From Achromobacter xylosoxidans A8 (GTDB taxonomy: Bacteria > Pseudomonadota > Gammaproteobacteria > Burkholderiales > Burkholderiaceae_B): a stretch of 64,000 bases of DNA. Of this stretch, positions 19,108 to 26,194 are shown one piece after another. Each line of letters begins with the position of its first letter. Positions within the stretch are counted from its first letter, which is position 1. The stretch lies in assembly GCF_000165835.1 (NCBI RefSeq), contig NC_014640.1, forward strand, positions 4,278,001 through 4,342,000, written 5' to 3'. The notes under the pieces were generated by a model, which worked only from the letters and a program-made list of their open reading frames with translations, ran no database searches and had not been told where the DNA came from. A program made the position numbers and the translations under genes.

Positions 19108-19500
19108 CTAGCCGTGCACAGGCGTGCAAAGCTCCACCAGCGTGCCGTCCGGACAACGCACATACGACACGACCTGCCCCCAGGGCTTGGGCGCGGGCGC
19201 GCTCATTTCCCGAGCGCCCGCCGCAAGCGCTCGGGCATGCGCGGCGGCAACGTCGTCGGTCACGAAAGCCACTTCCATGCCCAGAGGCTCGGCCGAAGCG
19301 GAAGCCGCCACATGGCCGCCATGGAAATTCGCCTCGCCTAGTTCATGCGCGGCGAACGACAGCGTGGTCTCGCCGGTTTCCAGTTCGCCGTAGGTCTGGG
19401 ATTCATGCAGGAAGCGCCTGGCGAATCCGAACGCCTGTTCAAAAAAGGATAGCGATGCGGCGACGTCGGGCACGTAGATGATGGTGTATCCGAATTTCAT
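19108..19500 (-). CDS. VOC (glyoxalase/bleomycin-resistance fold) protein
   Basis: 130 aa starting MKFGYTIIYVPDVAASL at ATG 19500, with AGGACGA upstream. The paired beta-alpha-beta-beta-beta modules and the C-terminal CPDGTLVELCTPV, with a metal-ligand Glu, fit the VOC superfamily. Substrate unknown. A strong LexA-like box lies about 90 bases upstream (19589-19608), which may put it under SOS control. Confidence 0.82.
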   Translation of the reverse strand: MKFGYTIIYVPDVAASLSFFEQAFGFARRFLHESQTYGELETGETTLSFAAHELGEANFHGGHVAASASAEPLGMEVAFVTDDVAAAHARALAAGAREMSAPAPKPWGQVVSYVRCPDGTLVELCTPVHG

Positions 19501-19588
19501 GGTTCGTCCTGGTCGTGGGGATGGGCACCCTGCCCGTGCGTGCACGGGGACGGGAGGCAGCCGAGGGCATGTTCAGATTGAACCAGAT

Positions 19589-19608
19589 AACTGTTTATTT
19601 ATCCAGTA
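19589..19608. promoter_or_regulatory. LexA-like box
   Basis: AACTGTTTATTTATCCAGTA matches the CTGT-N8-ACAG rule at seven of eight fixed bases and is nearly the known E. coli uvrB box. The nearest gene it could control is the VOC protein on the minus strand; I see no convincing gene starting just to its right on the plus strand. Confidence 0.5.
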
Positions 19609-19648
19609 TTTTATGGAGCACACATATACCGGGCGACCGGTCCCCATC

Positions 19649-19978
19649 CTAGGCCGCGCTCTCTTCCAGCCCGCTGCTGGACCAGCGGTCCACGTCGCGG
19701 ATCAGATACAACAGGAATTTGGTGTATGCCACGTCCAGCGCCAGCATCCAGGCGGAATTGTCCTGGCGGGCGCAGGAAGCGCGGATGGCGCAATCCAGCG
19801 TCTCGGCCAGGTGGCTGATCGTGGCGCCGGACATCCGGAAGCAGATCGGCGCCAGACAGGAGTGTCTGTGGGCATGCCGTAACGCGCTATCGCGCGCCTG
19901 CGTCGTGGCTTGGGCGTTGGCCACGTCGCGCAGCAAGCGGTTCAGGATTTCGCACCAGTCGGCCAGCAGCTCATGCAC
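19649..19978 (-). CDS. Unknown helical protein
   Basis: 109 aa starting MHELLADWCEILNRLL. Mostly alpha-helical, Ala/Arg rich, five Cys. No motif recognised. The overlapping plus-strand frame is less convincing. Confidence 0.5.
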   Translation of the reverse strand: MHELLADWCEILNRLLRDVANAQATTQARDSALRHAHRHSCLAPICFRMSGATISHLAETLDCAIRASCARQDNSAWMLALDVAYTKFLLYLIRDVDRWSSSGLEESAA

Positions 19979-20022
19979 GGCTCACCTCTCAGGGAACACG
20001 TCTGCGTCAGGAAGAAGGAGTA

Positions 20023-20355
20023 CTAGGCGGCGGCGTGCAGCACCGTCACCAGCACGGTGGCATCGCGCACACCCAGCAATGCGTGCGGCTCGTGGGCAGC
20101 CAGCGCCATGAGCTGGTCTTCGCGCAATTGGCGGATGCCATCGCGCGATGTCACGCTCACTTCGCCGGTGATGCACTGGATGGTGATTTCGCCCGCCACG
20201 GCGTGCTGCGGGAGGCCCTTGCCCGCTGGCAGCACCAATTGCAGCAATTGCATGTGCGCGGTCTTCATCAGGCTGACGCTGACGGCCTCCCCGTGCTCGC
20301 GATGCGGGGTGCGCAGATCGATGACATCCAGAAATGCAGCGTGCTTGAGCGCCAT
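20023..20355 (-). CDS. Small cupin-like protein
   Basis: 110 aa. The MQLLQLVLPAGKGLPQHAV and GEITIQCITGEVSV segments followed by LMALAAHEPHALLG have the two-motif layout of small cupins, with few of the metal-binding His/Glu retained. The ATG at 20355 follows GGAGAG. Function unknown. Confidence 0.7.
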   Translation of the reverse strand: MALKHAAFLDVIDLRTPHREHGEAVSVSLMKTAHMQLLQLVLPAGKGLPQHAVAGEITIQCITGEVSVTSRDGIRQLREDQLMALAAHEPHALLGVRDATVLVTVLHAAA

Positions 20356-20553
20356 GGGAGGCTCTCCTTATCGTGCTGTTTTGGGTGCTGTGTTTGATGC
20401 GGCCGAGGCGCCGTATGGAAGGCTGTCTGCCGCGCCTCCTGCTGAGAAGCTTTTACCGCGCCTATCGGCAAGCCTTTGCCGAAGAGCGCGAAGATATATC
20501 AAAAATGTGCTTTCAGCACGGGAGGTTATCCCTAAGCGCGAAACCCGTGCCGG

Positions 20554-20590
20554 CAAAAGAAAAGCCCCCGGCACGGATGCGGGGGGCTTT
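20554..20590 (-). terminator. Terminator stranded from its tRNA-Leu
   Basis: Nine-bp stem (20561-20569 with 20582-20590), 12-base loop, then TCTTTT on the minus strand. It lies just left of the attL copy of a minus-strand tRNA-Leu 3' end, so it was probably the tRNA terminator before the prophage separated the two. The rest of 20356-20634 shows no gene. Confidence 0.7.
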
Positions 20591-20634
20591 CAGGGCGCTG
20601 TTGGCGACATGCCAGATCAGTACCCAAATAGGGT

Positions 20635-20654
20635 TGGTGCGAAGGAGGGGACTC
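20635..20654 (-). other. attL core: 3' end of a tRNA-Leu
   Basis: TGGTGCGAAGGAGGGGACTC is the complement of a tRNA 3' end: T-loop end, T-stem CCCCT, acceptor strand CCTTCGC, discriminator A and CCA. An acceptor of GCGAAGG/CCTTCGC is typical of bacterial tRNA-Leu. To its right the match to tRNA stops at once, so only the duplicated end is here. Confidence 0.8.
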
Positions 20655-20689
20655 TCGAAGCTAGTAATGGCGGGGTTCAGTTCGATTTA

Positions 20690-20707
20690 TGGGGCCATTT
20701 TGGGGCC
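20690..20707 (+). repeat. Left-end TGGGGCC repeats (candidate integrase arm sites)
   Basis: TGGGGCC occurs at 20690-20696 and 20701-20707, 11 bp apart. The same heptamer, also phased, is found beside the integrase at 63880-63909. Repeats at both ends of a prophage at helical spacing fit arm-type integrase binding sites; inferred. Confidence 0.5.
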
Positions 20708-20709
20708 AC

Positions 20710-21465
20710 TTATGAGACCGTGTTCAAACCGTTTTCGTCAACCTCCAATCCGTACATGGACCTGAGCTGCCGCAGATCAACTTGGTACCACGTAGCGACC
20801 GACCTAGCCTGCTCAGAAATCAGCGGCCATGTGTGCGCTTTATCAGGCATGTGGTCGGACGTCACAAGCAGTACGGCCATCTTTGAGTTCCTGACGGTGA
20901 TGGTCGCTCCCTGCCCAATGCGTACGCTCAGATTCATGACCTGCTCGGAGATTTCCGATATCTGACTAAGGTCATTGACTAGCCGCACCGTAACGAACGT
21001 CGGTACTCCGCTTGCTGGTCTTAGCATCCCATCGAACACGAGATCCTCAACCTGAACATTCGGCAAAACTGTGGCGCCAGTGACCATCCCCAGCCACATT
21101 AGCCCAAGAGTTTTTGCGTCCGATACAGCTCGCAGAGCCGTTTCGAACGACTGCTTGACACTAGGCGTAGCAGCCGCGGGGGAATCGCTGCTGACAGGCT
21201 GATCGCGTTGGCGGGGCTGGCCTATCCCCTCGAAACCCTCCGCCGCCCTTAGAACGACCTCTTGCGCTTCCTGCCGCAATCGCATGCGCTGCTCACTCGG
21301 CGGAGTCTGACTCGCCCCGAGAACGAACCCTGGCCCTCTCAGTTCAGCGCCATCTTCGATACGCGTCGTGACAACCGTGAATAGGGCACTGATGGTCTTT
21401 TCAAACCGGAGCAAAGCCCACGCAATCAGTCCGACCCATAACAGGGTTTGCAAGAAAGCCGACAC
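20710..21465 (-). CDS. Membrane-anchored protein of unknown function (prophage cargo)
   Basis: 251 aa starting at a GTG (21465) with AGGAGAGGGGA upstream. One N-terminal membrane helix (about residues 5-20), a Pro/Ser/Gln-rich linker (residues 60-105), then a soluble domain of about 130 residues. No family recognised. It is the first gene inside attL and is divergent from the SRAP gene; the position is typical of lysogen-expressed cargo. Confidence 0.65.
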   Translation of the reverse strand: MSAFLQTLLWVGLIAWALLRFEKTISALFTVVTTRIEDGAELRGPGFVLGASQTPPSEQRMRLRQEAQEVVLRAAEGFEGIGQPRQRDQPVSSDSPAAATPSVKQSFETALRAVSDAKTLGLMWLGMVTGATVLPNVQVEDLVFDGMLRPASGVPTFVTVRLVNDLSQISEISEQVMNLSVRIGQGATITVRNSKMAVLLVTSDHMPDKAHTWPLISEQARSVATWYQVDLRQLRSMYGLEVDENGLNTVS

Positions 21466-21523
21466 TCCCCTCTCCTATCATCGCGACGACCGAGTGTAGC
21501 TGTATGTTACGCGAGGGCCAACC

Positions 21524-22180
21524 ATGTGCAGCCACTATCAGACACTGAAGGATGCCGAGTACCTGCTGAAGAAATTCGGCGTCCAACCTCCCGCGCGCCC
21601 CTATTCCTACGACATGCGGCCAGGCTTTGATGGTCTATTCGTCCGACGGCCCGACGGAAGAGCCGGCCGGGAAGCAGTAGTTGGTCATTGGGGCCTGGCA
21701 CGGCGCGGCACCAGAGTGTCGCCCAAGGTCTCGACCTTCAACGCGCGCTCCGACCGGCTTGAGTCGGCGCGCACATTCCAGGAGGCTTGGCAGGCCGGCC
21801 AGCGCTGCATCATCCCGGCTGACGCCATATTCGAGCCAGACTGGCGGCAGAAGTATCAGATCTCTACCCGCTTCACACGAAGCGACGGCGCCCCACTCGG
21901 TTTAGCTGGACTCTGGGATATCGCCGTTGATGCCGGTGGCGATCCGATGGAGACCTACACCATGATCACCGTCAATGCCGACGACCACGCGCTTTTCAAG
22001 CTCTACCACGGGCTCAAGGACGAGAAGCGCATGGTGGTGCTGTTGCCCGACGATGCCCATGACGCGTGGCTTGACGCGGATCCAAGCCAGGCCATGGCCA
22101 TGCTGCGCGGCGCGCCAGCGCAGGCGTGGACCGCCACCCCGATGCCGGTAGGGAACGCGACGAATCTGTCACTGTTTTAG
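21524..22180 (+). CDS. SRAP (SOS response-associated peptidase, YedK/HMCES) protein
   Basis: 218 aa. Cys2 (MCSHYQ) is the residue that forms the thiazolidine crosslink with abasic sites in single-stranded DNA. Other family residues are Asn in STFNARS (about 75), Glu in PADAIFEPDW (about 105) and His in YHGLKDEKRM (about 165). It protects abasic sites during replication. The gene is followed after 37 bases by a small gene with a LexA-like box. Confidence 0.9.
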   Translation: MCSHYQTLKDAEYLLKKFGVQPPARPYSYDMRPGFDGLFVRRPDGRAGREAVVGHWGLARRGTRVSPKVSTFNARSDRLESARTFQEAWQAGQRCIIPADAIFEPDWRQKYQISTRFTRSDGAPLGLAGLWDIAVDAGGDPMETYTMITVNADDHALFKLYHGLKDEKRMVVLLPDDAHDAWLDADPSQAMAMLRGAPAQAWTATPMPVGNATNLSLF

Positions 22181-22186
22181 ACGGAA

Positions 22187-22206
22187 TATACTGGATATTC
22201 AACCAG
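22187..22206 (+). promoter_or_regulatory. LexA-like operator overlapping a -10 element
   Basis: CTGGATATTCAACCAG (22191-22206) closely resembles the E. coli ruvA LexA box; TATACT (22187-22192) overlaps its left arm as a likely -10. It lies 11 bases before the ATG of the 22218 gene, an ideal position for SOS repression. Confidence 0.65.
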
Positions 22207-22217
22207 TTTTTTCCGCC

Positions 22218-22511
22218 ATGCCGTTCAAAGACCCGCTCACCTGCGCCGACCTCCGGGCCATCCGGGAGCGTCAGCCCTGGAATCCCGATGTCCTCACCCT
22301 GCTGTGGGAGGTGAAGCGCCTGCGCGCGGCCCTACTGCGCATGCACCAGGTGTCCTTTGAACTGAAGCGGCCTGCGGGCCTCATGGGTGGAATCTACGAC
22401 GACCTGCTGGCCGGCCTGGCCGTGGAGCCCTGTGTGCTGGAGAAAGACCAGATGACCATGGAGCTCCTGGAATCCCCGCGCAAGCTGCGCAAGGGGATGG
22501 CGCCGCGCTAG
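22218..22511 (+). CDS. Small unknown protein with putative SOS control
   Basis: 97 aa starting MPFKDPLTCADLRAIRERQ. Mixed helical, with a basic C-terminus ending LRKGMAPR. There is no Shine-Dalgarno; the ATG is close to the inferred transcription start. It follows the SRAP gene and carries the LexA-like operator, so a DNA-damage role is plausible but unproven. Two decayed copies of its 3' part lie at 23230-23273 and 23886-23941. Confidence 0.7.
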   Translation: MPFKDPLTCADLRAIRERQPWNPDVLTLLWEVKRLRAALLRMHQVSFELKRPAGLMGGIYDDLLAGLAVEPCVLEKDQMTMELLESPRKLRKGMAPR

Positions 22512-22598
22512 GCCAGGTAGTCCCGCCACACTATTGCAAGCGCTACGCCCCGTGCGCAATACTGACCTTCCCGTGATCTTCTTTTGGAGGGTATAGCA

Positions 22599-22829
22599 AT
22601 GCAACGCGACGACATCCGAAAGTTGGGCGCCAAAGCGGCCCGCGAAGGGCTGAGCTTATTCGATTGCCCCTACTACGTAGCCTCCGCGATGCCAGGCCAC
22701 ACGGGCGAGGCTATCCAAGAATGGCGCGAAAAAGTCGACGCCTGGGAGGCTGGATGGACGCAGGAGAAAGAAGTTACAAGACCCCCGCCGAGTAGCCGCA
22801 GCCACCCAACAGGCCGACGTGGCATGTAA
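22599..22829 (+). CDS. CrpP/RMF-like small protein (copy 1)
   Basis: 76 aa starting MQRDDIRKLGAKAAREG at ATG 22599 with GGAGG eight bases upstream. The pattern of helix-forming AA..G, then LFDCPY, then EWREKVDAWEAGW is shared by ribosome modulation factor and the plasmid/phage CrpP group. A paralog sits at 25475-25696. Possible ribosome or nucleic-acid interaction; CrpP-type drug modification should not be assumed. Its C-terminus (about residue 56 on) is unrelated to copy 2. Confidence 0.72.
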   Translation: MQRDDIRKLGAKAAREGLSLFDCPYYVASAMPGHTGEAIQEWREKVDAWEAGWTQEKEVTRPPPSSRSHPTGRRGM

Positions 22830-22874
22830 GTCTTAAGCATGCGCCCCAATGCGGGGCGCACCTGCTAGATTGTT

Positions 22875-23225
22875 TCACTCCGCGGAAGGATCGCGCGTAA
22901 ACGTGCGGCGATAGTCTTCAGCCCGCGCTAGAGTCCGATAAAACTGGCCGCCCACACCAACCAGTTCGTGAGTCTCCTCCACGGTCAACCTCGCCTCTAT
23001 CCGCTCCAGCACTGCGGCATAGGCATAGATCACCTCCGTCCAATCTCCGAATCCCAAATTCTCGGGGCTGGCAGTCGCAATCATCTTAGATACAAACTCG
23101 TCCGTATTCACATCGATCCCCAAGAGTCCCTGCAGCGAGCAGCAAGATTCATACCCAGGGTAGCACTGGAAATACAACCGAGCTAAGGGTCCGGGTCCCC
23201 GTCCGCTACGTCTGGCATGGTCCAA
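22875..23225 (-). CDS. Unknown protein, probably truncated at its N-terminus
   Basis: Up to 116 aa. The core TDEFVSKMIATASPENLGFG to DYRRTFTRDPSAE is a plausible helical protein, but the only start in frame is a TTG at 23225, directly at the edge of a decayed copy of another gene (23230-23273). The original start may have been lost in that rearrangement. No family recognised. Confidence 0.45.
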   Translation of the reverse strand: MDHARRSGRGPGPLARLYFQCYPGYESCCSLQGLLGIDVNTDEFVSKMIATASPENLGFGDWTEVIYAYAAVLERIEARLTVEETHELVGVGGQFYRTLARAEDYRRTFTRDPSAE

Positions 23226-23229
23226 GACT

Positions 23230-23273
23230 TGGAATCGCCGCGCAAGCTGCGCAAGGGTATGGCGCCCCGCTAG
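23230..23273 (+). pseudogene. 3' fragment of a paralog of the 22218-22511 gene
   Basis: These 44 bases match 22468-22511 with three differences and end in the same in-frame TAG. No start codon or upstream part remains. Confidence 0.75.
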
Positions 23274-23617
23274 AGGTTGCTACGGCTGATCTCGCCGAGC
23301 CTTGCATCCCGTACCCGCTTAAAGAGCTCAGTGATGCGCGCATCTAGCGCCCTTCGACGCCGAGTTTCTAACTGAAGGCGGCGCAGCTGGATGAAGAGCA
23401 CAATACAGGCGACGGGAAATGCCATTGCGGAAAGAAGCAAGACCTCAGCGAGTTGAAAGTGCTCATGCTGAATTACAAGGATTCGGATCAGCGCATAGGC
23501 ATCCGTGCCCACCAAGACCTGATAGCCGACAAATAAATATGCCACGGTGAGGAATACGACCTCCCCCCAACCCTCCCATACTTCTCCGGCTCTAGTCCAA
23601 TCGCGCGCACGAAACAT
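23270..23617 (-). CDS. Small membrane protein, prophage cargo
   Basis: 115 aa starting MFRARDWTRAGEVWEGW, with two membrane helices (about residues 19-35 and 59-77) and a positively charged helical tail (LRRLQLETRRRRALDARITELFK). Its stop overlaps the pseudogene fragment. Family unknown. Lower GC than the host genes, consistent with acquired cargo. Confidence 0.6.
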   Translation of the reverse strand: MFRARDWTRAGEVWEGWGEVVFLTVAYLFVGYQVLVGTDAYALIRILVIQHEHFQLAEVLLLSAMAFPVACIVLFIQLRRLQLETRRRRALDARITELFKRVRDARLGEISRSNL

Positions 23618-23885
23618 CGCCTTCTCCCATATGGTGTAACCAATTGATAGAGGGATTTCGTGACGCTATCACAATATCGGGACGGCGGCGCGGGTATTGT
23701 CGTCATGCCTTCGATCTATGACTATTTATGCATTTTGCTTCGTCGCCCTCTCGATCAAGTTACATCACTATGGACGCAGTGCGTCTTAGCTCCACTCGCA
23801 CGTCACTGGAGTGCGAGCACGATCCACAACGCCCGCGAGCGCCTCAACCCAATCGACACCGCGGGCGGCGGGCCCGGCCCTTGCA

Positions 23886-23941
23886 CCTTGTATGTTGGAG
23901 TCCGACCAGATGACGGCCGATCTGCTGGAATCGTCCTCCAA
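23886..23941 (+). pseudogene. Second decayed fragment related to the 22218-22511 gene
   Basis: Translated in the matching frame it reads CMLESDQMTADLLESSSK, against CVLEKDQMTMELLESPRK in the intact gene (22429-22485). Flanking sequence does not continue the homology. With the fragment at 23230-23273 it shows repeated duplication and loss here. Confidence 0.6.
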
Positions 23942-23965
23942 GCCAACCAGGTGCGTTGTCTCGTG

Positions 23966-24577
23966 CTACAGCATCTTGTCCCGGTCTTGCTCGGCCCTAG
24001 ACGCACCGATCGCGCTCTCTACCTTCCTGACTTCTTCGGGCGGAGGCAGTACGGCAGGGAATCCCAGCGCCTCAATCCACAATTCACGAGTCCACCCCAT
24101 TGTGTGATAAAGATGGTGGTCTTCGTCTTTTTCCACCGCCTCATAGGCCTTTTTGAGAGTCTTCGCCTCTGCGCCTGAGAGCTTATCAGCCACTAGACCG
24201 ACCAACTCCCAATTCTGGTGGTCCTTCGTTTCAGCAAGCACCACGCATTCCGCTGCCACAATCTGCGCTGCCGCTGGGTCACCGCCAGTCTTCGCGAGCT
24301 CGATGGCAGCGACCAGAGACTGACCATGGTGTCTAACTACTTTGCGTCCAGGTGATTCCTGATTCGGATCCAAGCCCAGTTCCTCAAACACCGTGAGCAA
24401 GACCTGCTTGTGCGTAGTCGTCTCTTCCAGGTACTCCTGCCATTCTTTAGCGAGATCCTCGTTCGTGGCACAAGATAGTGCCGCGGTGTAGACCTGGATC
24501 CCGCCCAGTTCCGTTTCCAACGCCTGATACAGCAGCTCCTGAATTCTTGCAATGTCACCCTTCGTTTTGGTAGCCAT
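23966..24577 (-). CDS. Ferritin-like four-helix protein
   Basis: 203 aa starting MATKTKGDIARIQELLYQALE at ATG 24577 with AAGGAGA upstream. Four long helices carry Glu/His clusters: ETELGGIQVY, LEETTTH, ECVVLAETKDH, EKDEDHHLYH. This is the pattern of ferritin-like diiron proteins (YciE/DUF892-type). It may store or oxidise metal or protect from peroxide. Prophage cargo of unknown benefit. Confidence 0.72.
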   Translation of the reverse strand: MATKTKGDIARIQELLYQALETELGGIQVYTAALSCATNEDLAKEWQEYLEETTTHKQVLLTVFEELGLDPNQESPGRKVVRHHGQSLVAAIELAKTGGDPAAAQIVAAECVVLAETKDHQNWELVGLVADKLSGAEAKTLKKAYEAVEKDEDHHLYHTMGWTRELWIEALGFPAVLPPPEEVRKVESAIGASRAEQDRDKML

Positions 24578-25086
24578 ACGGTTCTCCTTCATGGATTTCG
24601 GTGTGTACATCCAACCCCTCTCCGCAAATAGCGTGCCCACCCATCGCCCAGCAAACCATTTGCCCAAGCCCACGCGCCTCGCACTGACGGCTCGCATCTG
24701 TTGTTTACACAACTCAGCCGCTGACCATCCCTGCACGCAGACGAGAGATTAGGCGGGGAGCGCCAACGCCAGAGCACGTGGGGTGCCCATGCACTGCGAG
24801 TGACGCGGTGGCCCTTGCTTGATCAGGCGCTCGCGCCCGATCTTGCGCAGCCCCAATAGCCGGCATGACACTTGCTGCTCCCTTCTCGTCGCAGCGCTCT
24901 GTCGCCTGGGTAGTGCATGTCCCGGCGATTAAAGGGCTGACGCCATGAGCGGGCGGCCATCCCGCAGAGCGCTGCGGCATAGGCGCGCGTTGCCAGATCG
25001 CGCGACCCTTTGGCGCCCGCCTTGCGCGGGCGTTCTTTCATTCGTGGGCGCTCCGATCGAACGCGCCCACCTGCAGAGGAACCGTC
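24578..25086. other. 509-base stretch without a supported gene
   Basis: Frames on both strands are short, Arg/Pro/Ala-rich and lack ribosome-binding sites. It begins with the leader of the ferritin-like gene. The only structure I see is the hairpin at 25014-25038. The stretch may be debris from earlier cargo turnover. Confidence 0.6.
25014..25038 (+). terminator. Possible plus-strand terminator
   Basis: Seven-bp stem CGCCCGC/GCGGGCG (25014-25020 with 25026-25032) with a five-base loop, followed by TTCTTT. No gene is seen directly upstream on the plus strand. Confidence 0.4.
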
Positions 25087-25314
25087 ATGCCGAAGCTACC
25101 CTTTCACGCTGAATCCGATAACCTCCGCCGCGACGGCCAGCCCACAGTCGACAGCCCGCCTACAGAGCAAGAGAACCCCGACCCTGACACGAACTCTGGC
25201 TACCCAGCTGGGGGAAAGGAGCTTCCTGAAGGCGAGGACGCGTTCGGTCGTGACCGTAAAACACAGGAACAAGCCGGGAAGGCTCCGCCTAAAGGGAGCA
25301 CTCGCGGTCGCTGA
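25087..25314 (+). CDS. Small disordered acidic/basic protein
   Basis: 75 aa starting MPKLPFHAESDNLRRDG with AGAGGAA upstream. Rich in Pro, Gly, Asp, Glu and Lys with no predicted fold; ends in KGSTRGR. Coding status rests on the ribosome-binding site and an uninterrupted frame. No family recognised. Confidence 0.45.
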   Translation: MPKLPFHAESDNLRRDGQPTVDSPPTEQENPDPDTNSGYPAGGKELPEGEDAFGRDRKTQEQAGKAPPKGSTRGR

Positions 25315-25474
25315 GGTTCAGGCGGCGGTGCATTCACGAAGCTGCGGAGGGCGCGGGGCGGCTTGCATGGTGTCCTTGCATCAAGCCCTAATTTCGTTCG
25401 GTAACAAGGCTGGACACTCAAATACATGGAGTCCATCGTAAGCCGTAGGCCACATGCCTACTAGGAGGTACGAA

Positions 25475-25696
25475 ATGGACGACATCCATCACCGAGCTGG
25501 TCGAGAAGCTGCAAAGTATGGCGTACCCCTTTCGGCTTGCCCGCTCATGAAGGCAGCCAATATGCCTGCCCACATAGGCGAGGCACCAGGCAAATGGAAC
25601 GCCAAATTGTCAGCGTGGGAAGCAGGCTGGAAGGAAGAGACCGCGGCGCGACTCGCTGACCTTAGGCGGCGAACGCAGCAATTGCTCAACGACTGA
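25475..25696 (+). CDS. CrpP/RMF-like small protein (copy 2)
   Basis: 73 aa starting MDDIHHRAGREAAKYG at ATG 25475 with AGGAGG eight bases upstream. The signature AGREAAKYGVPLSACP...WNAKLSAWEAGW aligns through its first 50 residues with the protein at 22599-22829 (about 45% identity by eye); tails differ. Same interpretation as copy 1. It is the last plus-strand cargo gene before the minus-strand lysis cassette. Confidence 0.75.
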   Translation: MDDIHHRAGREAAKYGVPLSACPLMKAANMPAHIGEAPGKWNAKLSAWEAGWKEETAARLADLRRRTQQLLND

Positions 25697-25708
25697 GCAT
25701 TAAGTCTG

Positions 25709-26194
25709 CTAGGGCCTCGCCTGGAGCGCTTTGGCCCAGGCGTCGCCCTCTCTCATTCCGTCGATGACTCCATCAGCGTCTCTTGCCAACGCAGCATATT
25801 CGTCCGTGCACGCTTTGAGAACGTCCCAGGCTCTGGTAGCGGCTTGTTCAGAGAGGCCGGCGCGGGCGGCAGCTTGGGCGGCTCGGGCACGCTGGGCAAC
25901 GATGGCGTCCCGCAGGCTGTCAGCAGCGCCAGCAGCGGAATCGCGCTCAGCATTCGATAGGCGGATGGCTTCATTGGCATTCTCCAGGCGGCTCGCATAT
26001 TCGGCCGCCATTTCCTGTTCCTGGCGCCGGTACTGCGCCTCGATCTGGCGGGCGTTGGCTGCCGCCTCCAGTTGCGTGCGGGTGACGCCGGCCGCCTCCC
26101 GGTGGGATCCATACCAGGCCACGCACAGCCCAGAGACCGCCACCAAGGCCGCCCCGATCAGGTATGGCGCCGCAGCGCGCAGCAGCGGGTTCAT
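25709..26194 (-). CDS. Rz-like inner-membrane spanin (DUF2514 type)
   Basis: 161 aa. An N-terminal membrane helix (AAPYLIGAALVAVSGLCVAWY) and a long periplasmic coiled coil with LEAAANARQIEAQYRRQEQEM heptads. Works with the outer-membrane lipoprotein Rz1 (nested at 25753-25974) to fuse membranes at the last step of lysis. Its ATG overlaps the endolysin stop (ATGA), so translation is coupled. Confidence 0.85.
   Translation of the reverse strand: MNPLLRAAAPYLIGAALVAVSGLCVAWYGSHREAAGVTRTQLEAAANARQIEAQYRRQEQEMAAEYASRLENANEAIRLSNAERDSAAGAADSLRDAIVAQRARAAQAAARAGLSEQAATRAWDVLKACTDEYAALARDADGVIDGMREGDAWAKALQARP
25753..25974 (-). CDS. Rz1 outer-membrane spanin lipoprotein, nested inside Rz
   Basis: 73 aa in a different frame from Rz and wholly inside it. 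Starts MKPSAYRMLSAIPLLALLTA with GGAG seven bases before the ATG at 25974. Lipobox LTAC, then the Pro-rich mature part (GTPSLPSVPEPPKLPPAP) typical of Rz1. Lipidation at Cys and outer-membrane location are family knowledge. Confidence 0.82.
   Translation of the reverse strand: MKPSAYRMLSAIPLLALLTACGTPSLPSVPEPPKLPPAPASLNKPLPEPGTFSKRARTNMLRWQETLMESSTE

Noticed and set aside
19614..19882. Plus-strand frame starting just after the LexA-like box
   Set aside because: Translation resembles an antisense shadow of the 19649-19978 gene and has no ribosome site; kept only as a remote alternative for the LexA target.
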